From assembly GCF_009649815.1 (NCBI RefSeq), contig NZ_WJIC01000025.1, forward strand, positions 1-64,000: DNA of 64,000 bases, read 5' to 3'. The notes below the pieces were generated by a model. It was not told where the DNA came from, did no database searches, and saw only the letters and a list, made by a program, of their open reading frames with translations. Positions 28,201 to 35,346 of this stretch are shown here, in pieces. Position 1 is the stretch's first letter, and each line of letters opens with the position of its first letter. This DNA comes from Nocardia sp. SYP-A9097 (lineage in GTDB: Bacteria > Actinomycetota > Actinomycetes > Mycobacteriales > Mycobacteriaceae). The position numbers and the translations under genes were made by a program.

Positions 28201-28612
28201 GCGCGGCGACCTGAGTCAGGAAAACACCCGGCATGGAGACCGCGGCGGAGCGCAACACCTGCGCGGAAGGCGCCGCCGACACCTCCCCCTGCTCCGGGTC
28301 GGCGAGCTCTTCCTCGAGCATCCAGCCGATGGGGTCGAAGCCGACGGGCCGCACCACAAGCAGTTGCGCCGCAATCGGTTCCAGCTTGCCGGCGGCCTCG
28401 TTGACCAGTGCGGTCAGCTCGGGCTCGAGCGCGCTGTCGCGGCCGATCTCCTCGAGTTCGGTGAGCCACGCCGCACCCTGCCCACCGAATGCCAGCGCGT
28501 AGGGCGCACCCCCCAGCAACCGGTCCAAGAGTGACGACCTGACTCCACTATCCCGGTTCTGTTTGGCTCGTTCGGCCTTCGACCCGGTCCCGGTGCTCTC
28601 GTTGATCGTCAA
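19298..28612 (-). CDS. fas: Type I multifunctional fatty acid synthase (FAS-I)
   Basis: About 3,104 residues, the size of mycobacterial FAS-I, with fungal-type domains fused in one chain. In order: acyltransferase (AVIGHSQGRIAA, near 160), FMN enoyl reductase (from about 430), hot-dog dehydratase (SGDHNPIHTSDAAAKLAGLG, near 1260), malonyl/palmitoyl transferase (AGHSVGEYNAL, near 1466), ACP (modified Ser in GVSSRRNQLLVDLG, near 1836), ketoreductase (VITGASKGSIAA, near 2150) and ketosynthase (Cys in VAACATAAVS near 2742; His in KHDTSTAANDPNE and KALTGHAKGG). There is no C-terminal transferase domain. It makes acyl-CoA primers for lipids and mycolic acids. The TTG start (28612) has GGAGAAGGAAG upstream and precedes the TINES N-terminus, similar to mycobacterial MTI. 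Confidence 0.96.
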   Translation of the reverse strand: MTINESTGTGSKAERAKQNRDSGVRSSLLDRLLGGAPYALAFGGQGAAWLTELEEIGRDSALEPELTALVNEAAGKLEPIAAQLLVVRPVGFDPIGWMLEEELADPEQGEVSAAPSAQVLRSAAVSMPGVFLTQVAALRALRLQGLDIVTNAPAAVIGHSQGRIAATAAQAHGQRDAELLAIAQLIGAAAGLVARRKGLMPIGDRSPMVAVSHVDPEELQAVVDEVSRGVAAEKAAVLSIRNGRRRAVLSGPVAQLDRVRRRAAEIHDEQSKERDAKKRGGSVFAPVFEDIPVEVAFHHPALQDTVELVRGWAGQCGLDTELAAALTQEVLVDPIDWVTMVDTTVAQGAQWILDLGPGDLLSRLTSGSLKGTGVGVLAASTRAGQRSLFTPGAAPEVSPAWAEFAPKPVRLPNGRIVVETAFTKLTGRSPILLAGMTPTTVDAKIVAAAANAGHWAELAGGGQVTEQIFADRVTELKTLLHPGRSVQFNSLFLDPYLWKLQLGGKRLVQKARTAGAPFDGVIVTAGIPELDEAVALIEELTEVGITHVAFKPGTVAQIRAVLRIADAAPDYAVIMHIEGGRAGGHHSWEDLDDLLLETYGELRSRANVIVCVGGGIGTPERATEYLTGAWSQGYGYPVMPLDGVLVGTAAMATLEATTTPEVKQLLVDTPGTPDWVAAGTATGGMASGRSQLGADIHEIDNSASRTGRLLDEVAGDADAVAERRAEIIEALNGTAKPYFGDVATMTYLEWLERYVELAVGLDRRRDFDCGGDFASAIADATASVWLDITWRDRFAEMVRRTESRLNPADRGQIDTLFAADADFETPVKAICTLKEQYPAVAEAILHPADVPFFVSLCKLPGKPVNFVPVVDQDVRRWWRSDSLWQAHDPRYTADQVCVIPGTVAVAGITRVDEPVGELLDRFEQDTAYSLVRAGVVPAAVDGRRRADVTAGAIDIVLAAPDVQWSGRTTVNPIHRLGDLAEWALNEEGANHPPTGATLTPIAGPETDHAYVELAVPLLGRDAVRIRITVPVSVYNGGAPVITEDDATEAMSALLAVAAGQSLPEVKTIGDTPVAHVNLAWSPDLIADHAGVTGSGLPESLSTLGRTVPDVLVGACWPAVFAVLGASRTEDARSVIEGMLDLVHLDHQIALLGELPTSHAVLAVRAEGRSVLDTDLGRVVEVQVTVGVMRDHGLDTPPVAKLVERFAIRGRLGGNELTDPPRAGGVLSGNAADTPRRRRRDVTLTAPRAMAAFAQVSGDHNPIHTSDAAAKLAGLGSPIVHGMWLSAAAQHAVSAIDLSDKVPPRTLTAWTTRFLGMVRPGAQIDVRVERVAVDQGTEIIEVSCRIDGDLVMTGTGRVAPPKTVYAFPGQGIQTKGMGLDARTRSKAAKEVWDAADKHTRDALGFSILAVVRDNPTYLKARGVEYRHPQGVLHLTQFTQVAMATLGVAQVAELREAGAFIEGAMLAGHSVGEYNALSAVAGVLPLHAVLEVVFQRGSAMHELVPRNAQGLSDYRMAAIRPSQIGVADHEVIPFVNRIGEESGEFLEVVNLNLRGSQYAIAGTVAGLEALELEIERLRAETGGKRAFVVIPGIDVPFHSTVLRAGVPEFRTKLKGLLPADLHPELLVGRYIPNLVPRLFNLERDFIQEIADLVPSEPLAEVLANWDDWAANPAELCRVVLVELLAWQFASPVRWIETQDLLFTDAEHGGLGVERFVEVGLAATPTVANLASNTLKLPAFTDTTVEVLNIEREAAIVYSTDTDPAPVDEPEQTPAETASAATTPAAAPAAAPVATGGPRPDDIGFGAADATRILIALWTKLRLDQIGPVDTIEGLCDGVSSRRNQLLVDLGAELSLGAIDGAADADMGALSATVERLARTYKPFGSVLSDAIGDHLRKVFGPSGKRPAAIAERVKKVWELGDGWASHVTAEVSLGTREGASVRGGDLGGLVSGGIGDGASVDAAIDAAVQAVAARRGVAVSLPSAGGGGGATVDAAALGEFTEQITGSTGVLATAARVVLEQLGLTEQLSAPEASDDNLVDLVSAELGSDWPRLVAPAFDARKALLIDDRWASAREDLARLWLGNDANNAELPIDGYLGAGEAVATQANWWRDRAKHEARSVLAGLFGKIAEAALSDADPGVWSDDIAVITGASKGSIAAAATGRLLAGGATVIVTTSSLNDDRVGFYKKLYRENARHGASLWVVPANMASYTDIDALIEWVGNEQVDNAGGAKVLVKEAMTPTLLLPFAAPRVAGDLADAGARAEMEMRVLLWSVERLIGGLSKLGADHDVDAKLHVVLPGSPNRGMFGGDGAYGESKAALDAIVTKWRAEKSWAARVTLVHALIGWVRGTGLMGGNDPLVEAVEQAGVQTWSTAQMADELLKWCTSRARVVTAAGPQQIDLTGGLAGAKLDLPELARQAREQAEAEADTEGVDGVTISALPAPPTLSSKLPTPEWGSVTADLDDMVVIVGAGELGPYGSARTRFEMEVSDQLSAAGVLELAWTTGLVTWENDPKPGWYDTESGEYVDEADLADKYHDTVVERCGVRRYADDGAMVDNTAPLLTSVFLDKDLSFVVNSESEARAFYAANPEQTIITPVDGTGDWQVTRKAGTEIRVPRKAKLSRVVGGQIPTGWDPTRFGISADMASSVDRVALWNIVCTVDAFLGSGFSPAELMQWVHPSLVANTQGTGMGGMSSMRSLYIDNLLGEPHANDILQEALPNVALAHVVQSYVGSYGGMIHPVAACATAAVSVEEGVDKIKLGKADLVVAGGYDDLGIEGIVGFGDMSATADSAVMSAKGISDRYFSRANDRRRGGFVESMGGGTVLLARGTVARDMGLPVLGVVAFAQSFADGVHTSIPAPGLGALGAGRGGAQSKLAKELGKLGVSADEVAVISKHDTSTAANDPNESELHERLATAIGRSEGAPLFVVSQKALTGHAKGGAAAFQMIGLCQVLAQGVIPPNRSLDCVDEKMAAYPHLVWVREAMELGDRFPLKAGLVTSLGFGHVSGLVAIVHPQAFVEALDPEQREAYQRQAQERQLAGRQRITEAMCGGAPLYERPADRRLGGDGTPAKKSRQLEADMLLSQQARLGTDATYVAVPPGPACR

Positions 28613-28727
28613 CGCTTCGACTTCCTTCTCCTGGCGTCCCCGTCCCCACAGGACTGGGCCGCGCTCACGGTGCGCAGGTGTTCCTCCGGCCAACTGGCCC
28701 TGGTAGACGCCGAGGATTCCACAAAAT

Positions 28728-28745
28728 CATGAGGTTCTCCTCATG
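28728..28745. promoter_or_regulatory. fas promoter palindrome 1
   Basis: CATGAGG-TTCT-CCTCATG, 7-bp arms, is 116 bp upstream of the fas start. It shares the TGAGG/CCTCA half-site with palindrome 3. A likely operator for a FasR-type TetR activator, which is known to bind inverted repeats upstream of mycobacterial fas. Confidence 0.6.
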
Positions 28746-28807
28746 TTTGGTTACCGCGCCTCCCCCTACCCGAGAGTATTTCCGTACGTCCGTACCAGAA
28801 TGCCCAC

Positions 28808-28830
28808 AAACATGACTCTCCCTCATGTTT
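28808..28830. promoter_or_regulatory. fas promoter palindrome 2
   Basis: AAACATGA-CTCTCCC-TCATGTTT is a perfect inverted repeat with 8-bp arms and a 7-bp spacer. Its CATGA/TCATG half-site overlaps that of palindrome 1. Its centre is about 83 bp from palindrome 1. Confidence 0.6.
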
Positions 28831-28866
28831 GAACCCGCTGGTGAGCGCGGTTACACCAGTGAAGGA

Positions 28867-28887
28867 AATGTGAGGGCTCCTCACATT
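28867..28887. promoter_or_regulatory. fas promoter palindrome 3
   Basis: AATGTGAGG-GCT-CCTCACATT is a perfect inverted repeat with 9-bp arms, the longest of the three, about 260 bp upstream of fas and 115 bp upstream of tRNA-Leu. Confidence 0.6.
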
Positions 28888-29001
28888 GCTGTTTATCAAA
28901 TCGTTATAATCCCAGGTAGGGTTACCGACCAGTACGCCACACCCGCCCGGTGCTTCTGGATCTCCGTTCAGCCCGGTAGAGTTTGGACGGTCGTACCGTT
29001 A

Positions 29002-29086
29002 GCGCGAGTGGCGAAATTGGCATACGCGCCAGATTTAGGTTCTGGTGTCCACGGACGTGCGGGTTCAAGTCCCGCCTCGCGCACCA
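29002..29086 (+). tRNA. tRNA-Leu (anticodon TAG), island integration target
   Basis: Acceptor arms GCGCGAG (29002-29008) and CTCGCGC (29076-29082), discriminator A and an encoded CCA (29084-29086). Anticodon stem CCAGA/TCTGG with loop TTTAGGT gives anticodon TAG. A variable arm is present, as in class II tRNAs. Its 3' 24 bp are repeated at 46044, which marks it as the attachment site of the following island. Confidence 0.95.
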
Positions 29087-29102
29087 CTCGAACACCCTTT
29101 TC
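29063..29102. repeat. attL: 40-bp direct repeat in the tRNA-Leu 3' end
   Basis: The 40 bp from GTTCAAGTCCCGCC to ACACCCTTTTC are identical to 46044-46083. They cover the T-loop, acceptor 3' strand, CCA and the first arm of the tRNA terminator. This is the classic crossover site of tyrosine integrases. Confidence 0.88.
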
Positions 29103-29137
29103 TGTCATCCATGACGGAAGAGGGTGTTCGAACTTTT
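29089..29137 (+). terminator. tRNA-Leu terminator
   Basis: CGAACACCCT/AGGGTGTTCG (29089-29098, 29121-29130) with internal complementarity, then ACTTTTC. A near-identical copy follows attR at 46070-46118. Confidence 0.75.
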
Positions 29138-29600
29138 CCCGGAACCCTCGGGCATCCAGCACCCACCCAGCAACACCGATCGCCTCATAGGCGACTCCCG
29201 CCGCGATGCACGCCGCGCCTCTACCGCGATCCAGGTTTCCCCACCGTCCAGCGCACGCGATACCTGGCGCCGGCTGGCCCTCCCTTGCACCCGTCACTCG
29301 CCCGGATGGGCAGCCTCCATGCCCGCCATCCGTCGGCGTTTCGACTGCCCTCACACACCAATCGGTGTCACCGCCGACAGATTTGCGGGTTCGAGTCCAC
29401 ATCGCGCGTCACTCGAACACCCCTCTGCGTCACCCATGACACGAACGCGTGTATCGAGCTTCTCGGAGCCCGACTCCTGTGCGAACTCTTCGCCGCAACA
29501 CTTCCGGCGGTGCTCCGCGGCAGACATCGCACCGCGCAGCAGAACATTTCGGCGCGGTCGCGGTGGCGAAGGGCTGAGTCCGAGGGATGCCCGGGCGGTT
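29138..29600. other. Left island end: degenerate duplicate of the post-tRNA flank
   Basis: No gene. The sequence up to about 29510 aligns base by base with 46119-46470 downstream of attR, with many substitutions. It contains a second tRNA-3'-end-like block at 29384-29420 (TGCGGGTTCGAGTCC...TCACTCGAACAC), 326 bp after the real one. Confidence 0.7.
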
Positions 29601-30011
29601 TCAGAGACGGAGGAAGCAGCGCGCGTTCTCCGATTCGATTGCCGTCACCTGGTCGGCCGGGATTCCAGACTTGCCGACGTAGGTCAGATAATTCATCAAG
29701 GAGTCGCCGGTTTCGAAGGGGTAGTCGGCGCCGATCATGAGCTGAGAGGCGCCGACGATGCCGATGGTTTGTTCCAGCGCACCGGGGGTCGGGTTGGCGG
29801 TGTCGTAGTACAGCAGCTTCAGCTGGTCCGCCACCGCCGGGCGACCGGCAGGCAGGTACCAGCCCGCGTGCAGATCCAGGCGCTGGGCGATGAAAGGCGC
29901 GTAGCCGCACATGTGGGGGAACACGTATCGGATATTCGGGTAGGTGCGCAACAGATCCTTCTGGATCAGTTCGCCGGCGGCCAGTGTCAGTTCGGTCGCG
30001 TGCCCGGTCAC
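29601..30011 (-). pseudogene. Amidohydrolase (ACMSD-like) C-terminal remnant
   Basis: 136 open codons whose body, ELTLAAGELIQKDLLRTYPN then IRYVFPHMCGYAPFIAQRLD and IGADYPFE, matches the C-terminal half of the aminocarboxymuconate-semialdehyde decarboxylase-like amidohydrolases. In full-length members PHxGG is a metal/active-site loop (here PHMCG) and GxDYPF carries the catalytic Asp. The N-terminal half with the HxH metal site is missing, and sequence upstream of 30011 is unrelated. It cannot be functional. Confidence 0.7.
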
Positions 30012-30857
30012 TCACGGCTGGGCAGACTCGTCCCCAGAACCCCGACCTGCGATCACTGGATGTCACACATCATGCGAGTCGAGGGCCACCGGCAAGACTT
30101 CGTGACGAACACGCCAGGACTCCGAGAGCCGAAGTACGTGATCCGCTCCAGGAGGTCTCCGCTCATCTCGCTCAGCGAGATGAGCGGCGTTCGTGGGCTC
30201 TTGTCGGGGCGCACCATGTTCCATGATCTTCCAACTCGCCGTAATGCGTTCTGGCAGAACGATTTCAGCGGGTTCTCAAAGAACCGTTGACAGGATCGGC
30301 GAATCTGCGTGGTGATCGACTACGCCACCAAATGTTGTCTGGCGGTGAACCGCGACCGCCACCACACGGCGCCAACGCCGCGACTTGCCTTCGACTGCCG
30401 ATCATCCAAGCCGAGCGTGTCCTCGGACTGGACGATCGCGAGGCCGAGTGCGGAGAAGCCGGTGTCGTCGATCCCGACGGCCCGCCGAGGGAGGACACGA
30501 GATGGGCGGATGAGATCCCGTCCGTCTCCGCTGCAACAGGCTTGTCCCGGTTCTACAGGTCGGCTCCATCGCCGATCTCAACGCCATGATCGTTCGACAT
30601 CGCCGACGACGACCGGCGCATCGACACACGCGCGGGCGTCATCGGAGAACACTTCGGCTGCAGAAAAGACTCTGCTGCAACCACTTCCGGACGAGACGAT
30701 GGACACCGAGCGATGGCTGGCACCGCGTGTAGACCGCTACGAGTAGATCACGGGACGCTCCAACAGATATTCGGTTCTGGTGCCCCACACGGAGCAGCCA
30801 GAGCTCGCAGCCTGCTGGTCGACTCGCAGAGTCGACGCATGAGGAACTGGTTCGGAT
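30012..30857. other. Decayed left island segment with IS remnant
   Basis: There is no intact gene in these 846 bp. An IS3-type transposase fragment occupies about 30309-30500. The rest shows short palindromes (for example CGCTCATCTCGCTCAGCGAGATGAGCG near 30159-30186) but no coding potential I can defend. Confidence 0.6.
30309..30500 (+). pseudogene. IS3-type (rve) transposase fragment, frameshifted
   Basis: One frame reads VVIDYATKCCLAVNRDRHHT and then, after a shift, the next frame reads GANAATCLRLPIIQAERVLG followed by LDDREAECGEAGVVDPDG. Together these match a continuous part of the integrase core of IS3-family OrfB proteins around the first catalytic Asp (VxDYATK). The other two acidic residues and both ends are absent. 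Confidence 0.6.
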
Positions 30858-33725
30858 TCACCAAATCGACAGGGCTGGTTCTTCAGTAGGGTCGAGTTCT
30901 TGCGACAGGCCGGGCGCGCTCGCCAGATCCGGGTCAAGGTCGTCGGAGATGGTGTCGATTTCGAGGTCGGGGTCGTCGGAGTCTTCGTCGGCGGCCAGCA
31001 TCGGCAGGACATATGCCTGAGCCAATCCGGCGAGGTGCAGTGGTAGCGGGAGGGAGAGCGCGTCCAAATAGTCGGGGGCCTGGCGCAGCTGGTGCATGGC
31101 CAGGGCGAGAGCCTCGGGATCGTCCCCGGCACGGTTCTCCTCGGCGGTTGGGTGGCAACCGAGAACCGCGATTTCTACCAACGAGGGGTTCCATGCGGGT
31201 TTGTCCGCGTCGATGGTCCAGTTTTTGCCGCTTCCTGCCACCGCTCGCGGGGCCAGGCGATTGGCACTTACGGCGGACTTCTTGAACTGACTGGCCTTTT
31301 CGGTGGTGCTGTAGAAGATCCGATGGTCGGCACCGGGCGTGGTCGGCAGTGTCCACAAACCTGCGGGCAGGCCATTGATACCGTCGGGCCTGCCAGTACC
31401 CCACCACTGTGGGGTCTCTCTCCCAGCGCCGCCGCGGATCCGTACGAGCCGCAGATTGGGGTCGAGTGTGGCTGGCGGAGCATGGCCTGTCTTGATGAGG
31501 TCTACGACGGTGTTGCCGTCCTGAAGCCAGGGCCAGTGTTGGCGGCTGTTCTGGGAGTGCGCGATCAGCACGGTGGGCTGATCGCGCAGCGAGAACAGCA
31601 TCCGCTGGAGGAAGCTGGCTGTCTCCTTGCGCTGCTGATCCATGTTCTTGCGCCAATCGACATTGGTGATCCACTGCCCGGCCGGCACTTCCACACCGGG
31701 TATCTCGGCCTTTTTCACCAGTCCCAGAAGGAATTTCGGGTATGGCGTCCAGCTTTTCGTGTCGTCGTCCCACCCCTGGACCTGTACTCGACCCGAGTCT
31801 TCCGGCATCGGAGTCATCAGGACCGCGACGGGCAGATGCAAGGGGAGCCGGGTCGGGCCGTCCTTGCGGCGCTTGACCATCCAGATCGCGGCGTAGCGCA
31901 GGTCCTCGGGAAGGCTGCCCCCGAGGGTGTGTTCCGGAAGCACGCGGACCCCGAGCTGCCGCAACCCGTCCAGCCAGCCTGAGCGGACTCGGTGATCGAC
32001 ATTCTTCTCGGTTTTCACGCCCTTGGCATTGGACGGAACGACGACGAACTGGGTGAGAACGCCGGCGTCGGCGCAACCGAGTCGCATGACGAACTTCGGG
32101 TCGGTGGTCGCGGGGCGGAAGGTACTGCGATGTGCGATCTCGACCAGCGCGAGAGTTGGTGACCCGGGATCGGATCCGTCGTCGCTCAGGAATTTCGCCA
32201 GCTCGCCTCGACGTCCCGCGACCGCGGCGGTCAAGGCGACGCTCTGGGGTCGCACTTTGGGATCGAGTGCGAGCTTGTCGGCAAGCCCTCCGGACAATGG
32301 GAGGCAGCGTAACCTAACTGTCAGTTCCGGTGTACGCCACTCATACACCACCGCGTTCCCCGGCTCGGCGGTGTCGAAAACCGCTTCCACGGCCTCGGGA
32401 CTGCCATCATCGAACATGGGCGCGCCGCTCTTCTCCTCAAGGCCCAGGATTTCGGCGAGCCCCGTGATCGCGGCCCGGCGTGAAGACGCCGTTTGCCACA
32501 GCAATCTGGCTTCGAAGATCGGAGGTCCGTCCAGCACGGCTTCCAGCTCCGCGGACCGCATTCGGACGACCGCTGCCGCGAGGGCTCCACGACGCGCGTG
32601 CGCGGCTCGTAGTTCCTCGGCCCGCTTCCCCTGCCCCTCCACAGCGGGCCGGGCATTGGCGGGTTTGCTGGTGCCGACCGCACTGCGGGACAGCGATTCC
32701 GTTCGAACGAGCCCGTCGGGAAGCGCCTGCTCCGCCCATTCGGTGATCACCGAGCGCTGATGCGACATGAGTCCGGCTCCGATTCCGTGCACGCCCATGT
32801 GATTGCTGTAGACGACAGCACCGCGAACACCGGAACCGTTCAGCCACTGATCTGCGGCTCTACGGGCAATGCCCGGCCCGGTATCACCACAGCTGGAGCC
32901 TGGGACGGCTGCCGATCCCGCGGCCGCCCGAGCGAATGCCGGTGCCGCGTATTCGCGGTAGCGCCCACGTACCTCGTCCTGGTCCCAATCCAGAATCGGC
33001 ACCACCTTGTCGTCGCCGCATCCGTACCCGAAGGCTCTTACCCGTACAGGCCGCAGAGGTGGCTGGTTGCGCAGTGGCCGATAAGGACGCTCGAAACCCG
33101 GGCGTGGACAGACCTCACCCGTGGCCAGCACGTCTGCCACGGCGGCTTTCTCGGCTTCTGACCGATTCGATCGCGCCCTGTTGATGGACGGTAGCCATAT
33201 ATCGCGCACAGATCCGTCGGCCGAAGCGTAGCGACGGCCCCATACCGACCGCTCGTAGCGGGTGGCTCCACGTGAATCCGGATCCCCTTTGCGGTCATAG
33301 AGCGCCGCCCACTCGAATCGAATCGGAATCGTCTGCGGGACCGAACCTTCAGTGTCGGCTTGCTCCGCCTCGCGGGCCGCGAGATAGCGCGGAATCGCCT
33401 GCACGGTCCACTCGAGCAGAGATGGGTGTGCCGGTGCGCGGTTGCTGTCAAACTTTCCTTTGGTGCGCATGAGCTCGGCAATGGCGTCGGCCTGCGACCA
33501 GCCGTCGTGCTCGATCAGGTCGAGTCCACCCATCATTGGCGCGAAAGTGAAGTCCTCCAATGCTTTTGAGCTCCAAGGTGGAACCGGATCAGGCTTCAGG
33601 AGTGGCCGCAGCGCAGCACTTGCGGCCATCGGACAGTCCCTCGGATTCTCGCGGACTGCGACGCTGCTTGCCCGCACGAGCCACACGTCCCCCTGAGTTC
33701 CGCTCGGGCGCGGCCAGTCGGTCAT
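30858..33725 (-). CDS. pPIWI-RE module protein (DUF3962 / RNaseH-domain family)
   Basis: 955 residues from ATG 33725 (AGGGGAG ribosome site). The C-terminal third has the pattern I associate with the RNaseH/PIWI domain of pPIWI-RE proteins: PTVLIAHSQNSRQHWPWLQD, then LRLVRIRGGAGRETPQWW (the R and E of the family name), GLPAGLW, KPAWNPSLVEIAVLGC, and the end LPLPLHLAGLAQAYVLPML. The N-terminal ~500 residues would be the X and MID-like regions. pPIWI-RE proteins are proposed nucleic-acid-guided defence proteins (Burroughs, Iyer and Aravind). The helicase and REase partners described for the family are absent here; instead a kinase gene is divergent from it, 133 bp away. It is cytosolic with an acidic C-terminus. 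Confidence 0.75.
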   Translation of the reverse strand: MTDWPRPSGTQGDVWLVRASSVAVRENPRDCPMAASAALRPLLKPDPVPPWSSKALEDFTFAPMMGGLDLIEHDGWSQADAIAELMRTKGKFDSNRAPAHPSLLEWTVQAIPRYLAAREAEQADTEGSVPQTIPIRFEWAALYDRKGDPDSRGATRYERSVWGRRYASADGSVRDIWLPSINRARSNRSEAEKAAVADVLATGEVCPRPGFERPYRPLRNQPPLRPVRVRAFGYGCGDDKVVPILDWDQDEVRGRYREYAAPAFARAAAGSAAVPGSSCGDTGPGIARRAADQWLNGSGVRGAVVYSNHMGVHGIGAGLMSHQRSVITEWAEQALPDGLVRTESLSRSAVGTSKPANARPAVEGQGKRAEELRAAHARRGALAAAVVRMRSAELEAVLDGPPIFEARLLWQTASSRRAAITGLAEILGLEEKSGAPMFDDGSPEAVEAVFDTAEPGNAVVYEWRTPELTVRLRCLPLSGGLADKLALDPKVRPQSVALTAAVAGRRGELAKFLSDDGSDPGSPTLALVEIAHRSTFRPATTDPKFVMRLGCADAGVLTQFVVVPSNAKGVKTEKNVDHRVRSGWLDGLRQLGVRVLPEHTLGGSLPEDLRYAAIWMVKRRKDGPTRLPLHLPVAVLMTPMPEDSGRVQVQGWDDDTKSWTPYPKFLLGLVKKAEIPGVEVPAGQWITNVDWRKNMDQQRKETASFLQRMLFSLRDQPTVLIAHSQNSRQHWPWLQDGNTVVDLIKTGHAPPATLDPNLRLVRIRGGAGRETPQWWGTGRPDGINGLPAGLWTLPTTPGADHRIFYSTTEKASQFKKSAVSANRLAPRAVAGSGKNWTIDADKPAWNPSLVEIAVLGCHPTAEENRAGDDPEALALAMHQLRQAPDYLDALSLPLPLHLAGLAQAYVLPMLAADEDSDDPDLEIDTISDDLDPDLASAPGLSQELDPTEEPALSIW

Positions 33726-33772
33726 CGAGTACTCCCCTGCAGATCGGGCGGATACATGATGGTTACACATGT

Positions 33773-33816
33773 TGTGAACATAGTCCATAGATGATTTGTT
33801 GCTAGAATAATTCACA
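33773..33816. promoter_or_regulatory. Divergent promoter region of pPIWI-RE and kinase genes
   Basis: The 133-bp gap is AT-rich. TGTGAA (33773) and TTCACA (33811) form a spaced inverted pair with 32 bp between, and TAGAAT at 33804-33809 could be a -10 for the kinase gene. A shared regulator is possible but not shown. Confidence 0.3.
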
Positions 33817-33858
33817 GGCCGGGATCTAGGACCGGAATCACTGGTCGGAGGGATAGCA

Positions 33859-35328
33859 ATGCGAACGCGGGAGATTCAGCGTGATGTGCTGGTCGGCGGC
33901 CGGTACAGACTGGAATCGCGAGCCGGGAAGGGGGGCATGGCAGAGGTGTGGCGAGCCATGGACATCCAGAACGATGACGTGGTCGCCATCAAGTTTCTGA
34001 GTCCTGCCGACGAATTGATGAGCGGTATCGACACGCATTACCGTTCGGAAGAACTCGCCATCATGCGCAAGCGGTTCAGGCGTGAGGGCAACCTGCTGGG
34101 CCAGATCGACCATCCGGGCATCCCCCGCCTGTACGACGAAGGCACCCACGAGGGCACGCCCTACCTGGTCATGCAGTTCATCGACGGCACCCCGCTCAAT
34201 GACTTCCTGGCGCGGTACCGCCCACTGACCGTCGGACCGGCCATCGCCATCGCGATGCAGATCGCCTCCGCACTGGAATGCGCGCACGAACGCCCCGTGG
34301 TGCATCGAGACCTCAAGCCGCAGAACGTGATCGTCTCCGCACGGGGGATCGCGGTGCTGCTCGATTTCGGAATCGCGAGGCCGCTCGGTGCCACCGTGAC
34401 ACGGTATACGCAGCACGGCTCCAGTCTGGGCAGTCCCGGATATCAAGCGCCGGAGCAAATTCGCGGAGATATGGTCGTTCCCAAGACGGACAGCTATGCG
34501 CTCGGCTGTGTCTGCTACGAGTTGCTGACGGGCCGGACGCCGTTCCTGGAGGAGCACGGCGGCCTACAGGGCCAGCATTTGGACAAGCTTCCGTTCCCCT
34601 TGGAGGTGTTCGCGCCTCAGGTGCCGCCCGAGCTCGATGAGCTCGTCCAGAAGATGCTCACCAAGATTCCGGACGGACGACCGGACATGGCAGAGATTCA
34701 GCGCGGGCTTCGGCCCCATTTGCCCGCGCCGGGTTCGCCCGCACCCGTCCCGCGTTTGGAACCCGACCCGACGCTGCCGTATCGAATCTCGCAAAGCGAT
34801 ACGGAAAATCCGCCTCTCGGCGGATCTACGGTGACGCAACCACGTCGGCCGGAATCCTCAGGCTGGCTGAAGGTGCGCCTCGTCGAGCAGGACTGCGAGG
34901 ATGCGGAGCGAGAGCTGGCCGCGTTCGAGCCCGGCCCCGCAGTGGCCCGGCTGGCGGAGATCGCGATAGCGGCACGAAGAGAGTGGGGACCGGCCCGGCC
35001 GCTGGTTCGACGCGTCTGGCGGTTGGCCGCTGAGGGATTACGCGTACTCGGCGATTGCGGCCGCGCAGCCCCGCTGTATCAGCAAATGGCTGAAGACCTG
35101 GCGCACAGCCGTGATCCACGGGATCAGGCAGCGGCATTGATCTGGCGTTTGCGAGTGGCCGAATGCCGTCTGCCGTTCGGAAATGGCGATCTCGCCGTCG
35201 AAACATTGCGCGAAACCGTCACGGCGGCGGAAGCGCTGCCCGAGCGGGACGCCGAAATGGTCCGTGCGATCTGCCGCGAACTCGACACCAATTTGACCGA
35301 ATCCGGTTACACCACCGACCACGGCTGA
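33859..35328 (+). CDS. Soluble Ser/Thr protein kinase with helical C-terminal domain
   Basis: 489 residues. Residues 8-275 are a Hanks-type kinase: Gly loop AGKGGMAEVWRA, Lys in VVAIKFL, catalytic loop VVHRDLKPQNVIV, DFG in VLLDFGIARP and APE in GSPGYQAPEQI, so it should be active. No transmembrane segment is present, unlike sensor kinases of the PknB type. Residues 330-489 are a TPR-like helical domain (RELAAFEPGPAVARLAEIAI, AAPLYQQMAEDLAHSRDPRD), probably for protein binding. GGAGGG precedes the ATG. It is divergent from pPIWI-RE and convergent with the methylase (18-bp gap). Kinases are signalling parts of some defence systems (for example PglW); such a role here is inferred. Confidence 0.92.
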   Translation: MRTREIQRDVLVGGRYRLESRAGKGGMAEVWRAMDIQNDDVVAIKFLSPADELMSGIDTHYRSEELAIMRKRFRREGNLLGQIDHPGIPRLYDEGTHEGTPYLVMQFIDGTPLNDFLARYRPLTVGPAIAIAMQIASALECAHERPVVHRDLKPQNVIVSARGIAVLLDFGIARPLGATVTRYTQHGSSLGSPGYQAPEQIRGDMVVPKTDSYALGCVCYELLTGRTPFLEEHGGLQGQHLDKLPFPLEVFAPQVPPELDELVQKMLTKIPDGRPDMAEIQRGLRPHLPAPGSPAPVPRLEPDPTLPYRISQSDTENPPLGGSTVTQPRRPESSGWLKVRLVEQDCEDAERELAAFEPGPAVARLAEIAIAARREWGPARPLVRRVWRLAAEGLRVLGDCGRAAPLYQQMAEDLAHSRDPRDQAAALIWRLRVAECRLPFGNGDLAVETLRETVTAAEALPERDAEMVRAICRELDTNLTESGYTTDHG

Positions 35329-35346
35329 CACCGGCCCGGCGCAGGT

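Larger units (their letters stand above)
28613..29001. other. fas upstream region (389 bp, no gene)
   Basis: This non-coding region lies between the fas start and tRNA-Leu. It is AT-richer than its surroundings and holds the three palindromes listed separately. It must contain the fas promoter (minus) and the tRNA-Leu promoter (plus); neither could be placed exactly. Confidence 0.7.

Noticed and set aside
29384..29420. A second tRNA gene downstream of tRNA-Leu.
   Set aside because: Only a T-arm and acceptor-like 3' half is present with mismatches; there is no 5' half or anticodon arm.
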